Shown here one piece after another: positions 6,548-11,350 of a DNA stretch of 11,350 bases. A program made the position numbers and the translations under genes. The notes beneath the pieces were generated by a model. The model was given only the letters and a program-made list of their open reading frames with translations. It did no database searches and was not told the DNA's origin. The stretch's first letter is position 1, and each line of letters begins with the position of its first letter. Source of the DNA: Frankiales bacterium (GTDB taxonomy: Bacteria > Actinomycetota > Actinomycetes > Mycobacteriales > SCTD01); assembly GCA_025966295.1 (NCBI GenBank), contig JAOPVD010000156.1, forward strand, positions 1-11,350. The letters are read 5' to 3'.

Positions 6548-7231
6548 ATGATGGTCGCCGAGAGCCTGCGGATCGAGGTCGCCGGCGTCGTGCTGGATGC
6601 GGACGTCACCGTGCCACCGTCGGCCCGCGGCGTGGTGATCTTCGCGCACGGCAGCGGCAGCAGCCGGCACAGCCCCCGCAACCGGTACGTCGCGCAGGAG
6701 CTGAACGGCGCCGGTCTGGGGACCGTGCTCGCCGACCTGCTCACCCACCGCGAGGAGCAGGTCGACGTGCACACCGCCGAGCTCCGCTTCGACATCGACC
6801 TGCTGGCAGTGCGGATGATCGCGCTCACCGACTGGGCGGCCGAGTACGAGACGACCTGCGACCTGCCGGTCGGGCTGTTCGGCGCCAGCACCGGGGCGGC
6901 GGCGGCGCTGGTCGCGGCCGCGGCCCGGCCGCACCTGGTGGCGGCCGTCGTCTCGCGCGGGGGCCGCCCGGACCTGGCCGGCGAGTTCCTGCGCCTGGTC
7001 CACCAGCCGACGCTGCTCATCGTCGGCCAGCTCGACGGCACCGTGATCGAGCTCAACCGCGCGGCGATGGCCAAGCTGGCCGGCGAGACCCGGCTGGCGA
7101 TCGTGCCGGGCGCCACCCACCTGTTCGAGGAGGCCGGAGCGCTGGAGCAGGCCGCCAACCTGGCCCGCGACTGGTTCCTCCAGCACCTGCCGCACTGGCA
7201 GGCCACCCGCCTGAAGCACTCAAGCAGCTGA
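6548..7231 (+). CDS. Dienelactone hydrolase-like alpha/beta hydrolase
   Basis: A 227-residue serine hydrolase with an alpha/beta-hydrolase fold. The oxyanion-hole strand is VVIFAHGSGSSRHSPRN (29-45). The catalytic triad can be placed: S114 in GASTG (112-116), D163 in VGQLDGTV and H191 in GATHLFEE. This version, with HGSGSSRHSPRNR and VSRGGRPDLAG, is the one found in actinobacteria fused to or beside phosphoribosyltransferases. Here it is a separate gene behind a methyltransferase. The ribosome-binding site GGGAGG (6535-6540), right after the methyltransferase stop, is 7 nt from the ATG at 6548; a second ATG follows immediately. The last 12 bp overlap the convergent adenylate-kinase-like gene, which makes the C-terminal tail (about 215-227) unusual. 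The substrate is unknown. Confidence 0.92.
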   Translation: MMVAESLRIEVAGVVLDADVTVPPSARGVVIFAHGSGSSRHSPRNRYVAQELNGAGLGTVLADLLTHREEQVDVHTAELRFDIDLLAVRMIALTDWAAEYETTCDLPVGLFGASTGAAAALVAAAARPHLVAAVVSRGGRPDLAGEFLRLVHQPTLLIVGQLDGTVIELNRAAMAKLAGETRLAIVPGATHLFEEAGALEQAANLARDWFLQHLPHWQATRLKHSSS

Positions 7232-7744
7232 CAGCACGGCGGCCAGGACGCGCTCCGCGACCGTGGTGACGCTGCCGTCGGCGTCGACCCGGCGCAGCAG
7301 CGGGGCGTAGTACTCGACCAGCGGCGCGCTCTCCTGCTCGTACACCTGCAGCCGGTGCGCGATGACGTCGTCGTCGGCGCGGCGCTCGGCCACCGCCCGC
7401 GCCGCCAACCGCTCGGCGAGCACCTCGCGCGGCACCTCCAGCAGCACCGCCACGTCCAGGCGCTGCCCGCGCTCGGCCAGCCAGCGGTCCAGCGCCGCCG
7501 CCTGCGCGACGGTGCGCGGAAAGCCGTCGAGCACGAACCCGGCCTGCGCGTCGTCCTGGGCCAGCCGGTCCAGCACCAGCTCGACCATGACGTCGTCGTC
7601 GATGAGGTCGCCGGCCGCCATCCGCGCCCGGTGGCCGCCGTGCTGCCTCAGCAGCTCGCTGCTGCTGATGTGCGGGACACCGAGGGCCGCCGCGAGCAGC
7701 CGGCCGTGGGTGCCCTTGCCCGCGCCCGGCGGGCCGAGCATCAC
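7220..7744 (-). CDS. Short adenylate kinase-like nucleotide kinase
   Basis: A 174-residue P-loop kinase of the adenylate kinase family, expected to transfer phosphate between nucleotides in the cytosol. It has the P-loop GPPGAGKGT (4-12), DGFPRT (73-78) and the short LID form AERRADDDVIAHRLQVYEQESAPLVEYY, as in actinobacterial Adk without the zinc LID insert. Departures are an NMP-binding region (LLR to DLIDDDVM) about 8 residues shorter than in M. tuberculosis Adk from memory, SSS instead of STG before ELLR, and GTH instead of the usual GTQ. It is therefore probably a paralogue, not the housekeeping adk, which normally sits in the secY cluster. The start is uncertain: GTG 7744, ATG 7741 with GAGGG 5 nt upstream, or CTG 7753. 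It is last in the minus-strand unit and overlaps the convergent hydrolase by 12 bp. Confidence 0.86.
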   Translation of the reverse strand: MMLGPPGAGKGTHGRLLAAALGVPHISSSELLRQHGGHRARMAAGDLIDDDVMVELVLDRLAQDDAQAGFVLDGFPRTVAQAAALDRWLAERGQRLDVAVLLEVPREVLAERLAARAVAERRADDDVIAHRLQVYEQESAPLVEYYAPLLRRVDADGSVTTVAERVLAAVLSAA

Positions 7745-7746
7745 GA

Positions 7747-7751
7747 CCCTC
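7747..7751 (-). promoter_or_regulatory. Ribosome-binding site GAGGG overlapping the upstream stop codon
   Basis: On the minus strand GAGGG begins inside the TGA stop (7750-7752) of the Rossmann-protein gene. It lies 5 nt before the ATG at 7741 and 2 nt before the GTG at 7744. The spacing favours the ATG. The overlap implies translational coupling of the kinase to the gene before it. Confidence 0.5.
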
Positions 7752-8319
7752 AGGAGGAGAGCGCCAGTCTGGCGCGGACGTCGTCCAGGTCCAGCAGCAG
7801 GCCGAACACCGGCATGCCGGGCTGCAGCCGCCAGCTGTCCCCCAGCGAGCCGGCGTCGACCGGGTCGAAGCCCAGGTCGGCGAGCAGCTCCGCGACGACG
7901 GCCTTGGCGCCCGGCTCGTTGCCCGCGATCGGGACCGCCGGACGGGGCACGTCCCCGCGGAACGGCCCGATGTCGGAAAGCGTCAGCAGCGGCAGCGTGT
8001 TGAGGGCCTTGACGATCCGGGCCCCCGGCAGGTGCCGGGCCAGCAGCTCGGTGGTGGCCCGGACCTGCTCGAGCTCGGGCAGCGACCCGTCCTGGTCCGG
8101 GTCGTAGTTGATCGCGTCCACGGTGACCTTGTTGGTGAACGGCGCCGCCGGCAGCTCGGAGTACCGGTGGTACGGGATGTCGAGGATCACCACGTCGGCG
8201 GAGCGCACCGCCTGCTCGACGTCCGGCAGGTCAGCGAGCACCACCTCGTGGCCGGCCGCCTCCAGCCGCCCGCGCAGTGCCCGGGCCACCCGGCCGTCCC
8301 CGATGATCGCGACCCGCAC
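7750..8319 (-). CDS. Short F420:NADP oxidoreductase-like Rossmann protein
   Basis: A 189-residue cytosolic protein of the NADPH-dependent F420 reductase (Fno-like, PF03807) family. It starts with MRVAIIGDGRVARAL, a GxGxxA dinucleotide-binding loop. The segments ADVVILDIPYH (41-51), VDAINYDP (67-74), IVKALNTLPLLTL (102-114) and FDPVDAGSLGDSW (151-163) align with the Fno pattern. The region between strand 2 and the ADVV strand is about 20 residues shorter than in classical Fno and lacks the GSR motif that binds the NADPH 2'-phosphate. An acidic D30 (VVLADLPD) is there instead, so NADH or a different ligand is possible. The GTG start has GGAGGA (8327-8332) 7 nt upstream. It starts 19 bp after the DUF1501 stop and leads directly into the kinase gene. 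Confidence 0.82.
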   Translation of the reverse strand: MRVAIIGDGRVARALRGRLEAAGHEVVLADLPDVEQAVRSADVVILDIPYHRYSELPAAPFTNKVTVDAINYDPDQDGSLPELEQVRATTELLARHLPGARIVKALNTLPLLTLSDIGPFRGDVPRPAVPIAGNEPGAKAVVAELLADLGFDPVDAGSLGDSWRLQPGMPVFGLLLDLDDVRARLALSS

Positions 8320-8338
8320 GGCGGTCTCCTCCGTCGGC

Positions 8339-9604
8339 CTAGGTGCTGCCCAGCCACGGGCGGGCTACCCCGAGCTCGCCGGCCGGCAGGCCGGGGAAGA
8401 CCTTGTCGATCCCGGTCTGGCCGCAGCGCTTGCGCAGCAGCTCGCTGAGCACCACCCGGTAGTCGGTGGTGCCGGCCACGTCGCCGTCGTCCAGCGCGGC
8501 CGGCGCCAGGCCCGGCCAGCTGCCGTGCACCTGGCCACCGACGACCCCGCCGCCGAGCAGCAGCATGGTGTTGCCGTGACCGTGGTCCACGCCGCCGCTG
8601 GCGTTCTCCCCGACCCGGCGGCCGAACTCCGACATCGTGACGACCGTGACCTTGCCGAACAGCGGACCCAGGTCGGCCGCGAACGCGGCCAGCGCCGTCG
8701 CCAGCTCGCTGAGGTTGTCGTGCATCCAGCCGCTGTCCGGGCCGCCGAGACCGGCGTGCATGTCGAAGCTGCCGTAGTCGACCGCGGCGACCTGCAGCCC
8801 GACGCCGGCCTTGACCAGCCGGGCCACGTCCCGAAGCGCCTTCGCCAGGTCGGATTTCTCGTCGTAGGTGGCGGGGTAGCTCTGCGCCTGCAGTTCCCGG
8901 GCCTTGCTCAGCGCCGCGAGCGCCGCGGTCGCCGGGGCCAAGAGCGGGGTCGGTGCCTTCGCATGCAGCCGGCGCAGCGCCAGGTCCCACCGCTTCGCCT
9001 CTTGGGCCACCCAGGCCGGGTCGTCGCCGCCGGCCGCGTCCAGCGCGAACTCGTCCAGCGCACCGAGGCTGAGCTCCGGGGTCAGGCCGGCGAACTGCTG
9101 GCCGGGCGAGGAGCCGCCGGTCTGGACCGCCTGGAAGACCGTCCCGACGCTCCGCAGCCCGAGCGCCCGGTCCAGCCAGCCGGTCCGCAGCGAGCTCGCC
9201 GGGGCGGCCCGCTCCATCTCCGCGCTGGCCTCGAAGTGCGACCGGGTCGGGTTCGCCTGCCCGGCGGCGACCACCGCACCGAACTGCCCGGCGGCCCAGA
9301 GCGGCTGCAGCGGGGCGAGCGCCGGATGCAGCCCCCACATGCCGTCGACCGGCAGCAGCGCGCTCTGCGGCACCCCGATCCCGGGCCGGGCGGTGTAGTA
9401 GTCGGGATCGCCGGCCGGCACCACCGCTGACAGCCCGTCGAAGCCGCCGCGCAGCGACAGCACCACGAGCACGTCCCCCGGGTACGACGAGCTGTCCGCG
9501 AAGGCCATCCGGGTGCCGAGCGTCTCGGTGGCCAGGCCGACGAGGGGTGTGGCGGCCAGCACCGCGGCGCCGCGGAACAGGCCCCTACGGCTGAGCTCTG
9601 TCAT
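8339..9604 (-). CDS. DUF1501 family protein, Tat-exported
   Basis: A 421-residue DUF1501 protein. This family is related to the alkaline phosphatase/sulfatase superfamily but its reaction is unknown. The N-terminus MTELSRRGLFRGAAVLAATPLVGLA is a twin-arginine signal peptide (RR at 6-7), so the folded protein should be exported. Conserved DUF1501 blocks are LSLRGGFDGLSAVVP (49-63), RSHFEASAEME (121-131), YGSFDMHAG (277-285), and SEFGRRVGENASGGVDHGHGN (325-345), the last rich in candidate metal ligands. The ATG overlaps the DUF1800 stop as ATGA, and GGAG lies 5 nt upstream, so the pair is translationally coupled. DUF1501 and DUF1800 genes are recurrent partners across bacteria, which suggests a joint role at or outside the membrane. 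Confidence 0.93.
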   Translation of the reverse strand: MTELSRRGLFRGAAVLAATPLVGLATETLGTRMAFADSSSYPGDVLVVLSLRGGFDGLSAVVPAGDPDYYTARPGIGVPQSALLPVDGMWGLHPALAPLQPLWAAGQFGAVVAAGQANPTRSHFEASAEMERAAPASSLRTGWLDRALGLRSVGTVFQAVQTGGSSPGQQFAGLTPELSLGALDEFALDAAGGDDPAWVAQEAKRWDLALRRLHAKAPTPLLAPATAALAALSKARELQAQSYPATYDEKSDLAKALRDVARLVKAGVGLQVAAVDYGSFDMHAGLGGPDSGWMHDNLSELATALAAFAADLGPLFGKVTVVTMSEFGRRVGENASGGVDHGHGNTMLLLGGGVVGGQVHGSWPGLAPAALDDGDVAGTTDYRVVLSELLRKRCGQTGIDKVFPGLPAGELGVARPWLGST

Positions 9605-11121
9605 GACCGCTCCGCGAAGATCGGGGTGTCGAGCAGGAGCGCCACCAGGTAGTGCAACCGCCAGCCCAGCCACTCGCTGCGCGGGTCCAGCCGGGTGTTC
9701 GGGCCGGCGCCGCAGAACATCAGCACCGCGTTCCGACTGGCGGTGTCCAGCCGCCGGAACAGCAGCCGGTCGCAGAGGGCGTCCACCAGCCCGCCGTACG
9801 TGGTGGGGAGCTTGGCCGGCAGCAGGCTGCGGCTGGCCGGGATGGTGAGGCGGTCGCGGTTCGGCCACCAGGCCGCGGCGATGCCCTGGTGGGCGTTCCA
9901 CCGGCCGAGGGTGACGTCGGCGGCCTGCCAGGCCGCGGCGACGTCGGGGTAGCCGTTGGGCGGGCCCCAGGCCAGCGGCAGGTGCCGCAGCCGGTCGAGC
10001 ATCCAGTACAGCGGCTCGACGCCCTGCCGGCGCTGCTGCACGGTCTTGGTGGCCGGCAGGAGCGTCACGCCGAGCACCCGGACCGTGGAGATGACGTCCT
10101 CGTACGGCGTCTTGAACTTGCGCCCGGTTTTCCACTCGGCACCGAGCAGCAGCCGGCGCAGCACCGGCCGGATGTCGGTGCCGCTGGCCAGGTAGGTCTT
10201 GGCCAGCGCGTCGACGAGCGCCTGCGGCGGGGTGTCGGACACGAACCGGATGGCCAGCTTGCGGGCGATCCGCTGCGCCGTCTTGGGGTGGGTGGCCAGG
10301 TAGCGCAGGTAGGCGGTCGCGACCGCCCGGCCGTCGGCGCTGCTGTTGGCGTGCCGGAAGCCAAGGACGCTGACCGGCCCGGTCCAGTGGTCGTCCGGGC
10401 GGTAGGTCGCGAGCCCGTTGTCGCCGACAGTCCAGCCGGTGAGGATCCGGGCAGAGCTCTTGACCTCCGCCTCGCTGTACCCGGCGCCGACCCCGACGGT
10501 GTGCAGCTCGAGCAGCTCGCGACCGTAGTTCTCGTTCGGCTGCTCCTTGGTCGAGTCGGCCTGGTTGAGGTAGCTCAGCATCGCCGGGTGCGTCGCGCTG
10601 GCGAGGAGCAGGTCGGAGAACCGGCCGAGCGCGAACTGCCGGATCACCGTCTTGTCGTAGCTCATCCGCGAGTCCCAGACCCGGTCGCTCGGGTTGGTGA
10701 CGTTGAGGTGGTTGGACCAGAACTCGACCATCACCTCCAGCAGTTGCCGGCGGCTCCACGCGGCCAGCGCGACGGTGCCCTGGCCGAGGGCCTGCATCCC
10801 GTCCCAGTTGAACTCGCCGGCGGCCCGGGCGGTTGGGATGGCCCAGCCCATCTCCGGGAACAGCCGGCGGACGGTGTCGCCCTCCGGGTCGGGAAGCCGG
10901 GTCGGGGCGAGCTGCTGCTCGAGCCAGGCCTGCGGGGTCTTGAGCGCCTTGGCCTGCGCGATCGTGGTCGGCGTCGCGCCGTAGGTGGCGCGCTCCAGCA
11001 GCGGCACCACCCACGTGGTCGACGTCGCTGCCGCGGCCGACTCGGCCAGCAGCGGGGACGCCACGGTCGCGGCGGCGGTGACCGTGGCGGTGCGCACCAG
11101 GTCGCGGCGGGACAGCGGCAT
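9601..11121 (-). CDS. DUF1800 family protein, Tat-exported
   Basis: A 506-residue DUF1800 protein of unknown function. MPLSRRDLVRTATVTAAATVASPLLAESAAAA is a Tat signal with RR at residues 5-6 and an alanine-rich cleavage region. Family blocks are EVMVEFWSNHLNV (129-141), NENYGRELLELHTVGVGAGY (196-215), SARILTGW (223-230), ARKLAIRFV (286-294) and WGPPNGYPDV (385-394). The frame stays open up to an ATG at 11274. I reject that start because 19 of those 51 extra codons end in A or T, against none of the first 27 codons after 11121, and because the Tat motif fits 11121. No strong ribosome-binding site is seen at 11121. It is the first gene of the minus-strand unit and is coupled to DUF1501 by a 4-bp ATGA overlap. 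Confidence 0.92.
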   Translation of the reverse strand: MPLSRRDLVRTATVTAAATVASPLLAESAAAATSTTWVVPLLERATYGATPTTIAQAKALKTPQAWLEQQLAPTRLPDPEGDTVRRLFPEMGWAIPTARAAGEFNWDGMQALGQGTVALAAWSRRQLLEVMVEFWSNHLNVTNPSDRVWDSRMSYDKTVIRQFALGRFSDLLLASATHPAMLSYLNQADSTKEQPNENYGRELLELHTVGVGAGYSEAEVKSSARILTGWTVGDNGLATYRPDDHWTGPVSVLGFRHANSSADGRAVATAYLRYLATHPKTAQRIARKLAIRFVSDTPPQALVDALAKTYLASGTDIRPVLRRLLLGAEWKTGRKFKTPYEDVISTVRVLGVTLLPATKTVQQRRQGVEPLYWMLDRLRHLPLAWGPPNGYPDVAAAWQAADVTLGRWNAHQGIAAAWWPNRDRLTIPASRSLLPAKLPTTYGGLVDALCDRLLFRRLDTASRNAVLMFCGAGPNTRLDPRSEWLGWRLHYLVALLLDTPIFAERS

Positions 11122-11316
11122 GCTCTTGTCGTCGACACGTCGGGGCGCTGACTGGATAGGCGAATCGGATGAGGCATCACAGGCATCCGGGACATGTCGG
11201 GCTTCCGCCATGGCCAGGCGCCTGCCTCGCCGTGACAGCTGTTCGTTGGAGTCGTCGCGATCAGGAACTGCCATTGCCGTACTGCTTGCCTGCGTTGCCG
11301 TCGCCTAGACCTGTCC
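11122..11316 (-). promoter_or_regulatory. Leader/promoter region upstream of the DUF1800 operon
   Basis: This 195 bp stretch lies between the stop of an upstream minus-strand gene and the DUF1800 start. It is less GC-rich than the genes and its codon pattern is not that of a coding region. It contains two ACGGCAA direct repeats (minus strand) at 11274-11280 and 11295-11301, 21 bp apart, with a third GGCAA at 11286-11290. It also contains a 10-bp palindrome, CAGGCGCCTG, at 11215-11224. No convincing -10/-35 pair or terminator was found. That it holds the operon promoter is inferred from position. Confidence 0.4.
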
Positions 11317-11350
11317 TCAGAAGGGCGGGAAGTCCTCGAACTCGGGTGCG
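11317..11350 (-). CDS. 3' end of a minus-strand gene with SSB-like C-terminal tip
   Basis: Only the last ten whole codons and the stop are inside the window. On the minus strand they read APEFEDFPPF and then TGA (11317-11319). An acidic tail ending in Pro-Pro-Phe is the hallmark of the C-terminal tip of bacterial single-stranded DNA-binding proteins, which recruits repair and replication partners. Ten residues cannot prove this, and other acidic tails or chance are possible. If real, it lies 195 bp upstream of DUF1800 on the same strand. Confidence 0.35.
   Translation of the reverse strand, partial: APEFEDFPPF

Noticed and set aside
8339..11014. The DUF1501 reading frame stays open far upstream, through the whole DUF1800 gene, as an apparent 891-codon ORF.
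   Set aside because: Upstream of 9604 it is an alternate frame of DUF1800 with a composition biased to Pro, Arg and Ala. The Tat signal and the ATGA overlap fix the DUF1501 start at 9604.
11215..11224. A 10-bp perfect palindrome CAGGCGCCTG, considered as an operator.
   Set aside because: Short and likely by chance in DNA of this GC content. The flanking bases do not extend the symmetry and no second copy was seen.
11122..11274. An extended DUF1800 N-terminus starting at ATG 11274.
   Set aside because: Codon endings in this stretch are unlike those of the gene, and a 55-residue region before the Tat arginines would be unusually long.
1..11350. Signs of mobile elements, CRISPR arrays, toxin-antitoxin pairs or phage genes.
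   Set aside because: No terminal inverted repeats, transposase or integrase motifs, spaced repeat arrays or RNA genes were recognised. Composition is uniform apart from the DUF1800 leader.

Overview
The window is very GC-rich, and codons in the genes end almost always in G or C. It is chromosomal DNA of an actinobacterium (Actinomycetota). Three things support this: a SepH-type cell-division protein (DUF3071), an F420-dependent luciferase-like oxidoreductase, and a metallo-hydrolase of the kind tied to mycothiol chemistry. The genus cannot be fixed from this sequence. No tRNA, rRNA, IS element, integrase or CRISPR array was seen.

Layout. (1) 2-2401, plus strand: the 3' part of a PRPP-type phosphoribosyltransferase, a TIGR03560-like F420 oxidoreductase that overlaps it, and an aldo/keto reductase. 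These form one tight transcription unit. (2) 2411-3739, minus strand: a hemerythrin-domain protein followed 3 bp later by a UlaG-like metallo-beta-lactamase (MBL)-fold hydrolase. (3) 3820-4446, plus strand: a second, smaller UlaG-like hydrolase. (4) 4443-5108, minus strand: a compact SepH. Its stop codon shares a CTAG with the stop of the convergent hydrolase. (5) 5218-5826, plus strand: a third MBL-fold hydrolase, of glyoxalase II type, followed by a strong hairpin. (6) 5911-7231, plus strand: a methyltransferase and a dienelactone-hydrolase-like alpha/beta hydrolase. (7) 7220-11121, minus strand: a four-gene unit read in the order DUF1800 (Tat-exported), DUF1501 (Tat-exported), a short F420:NADP-oxidoreductase-like Rossmann protein, and a short adenylate-kinase-like protein. 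(8) 11317-11350, minus strand: the last codons of another gene whose tail resembles an SSB C-terminal tip.

How the genes may work together. Regions 1-6 look like redox and detoxification housekeeping: F420 and aldo/keto reductases, a di-iron hemerythrin, three hydrolases and a serine hydrolase. SepH sits among them. The alpha/beta hydrolase is of a type I recall being fused to or beside phosphoribosyltransferases like the one at the left edge, but here 6 kb lies between them. The least understood part is the DUF1800/DUF1501 operon. It couples two exported proteins of unknown function to two cytosolic nucleotide-binding proteins, both of which are shortened at ligand-binding segments. Convergent gene pairs meet with gaps or overlaps of only a few bases and no visible terminators, so the region is very compact.
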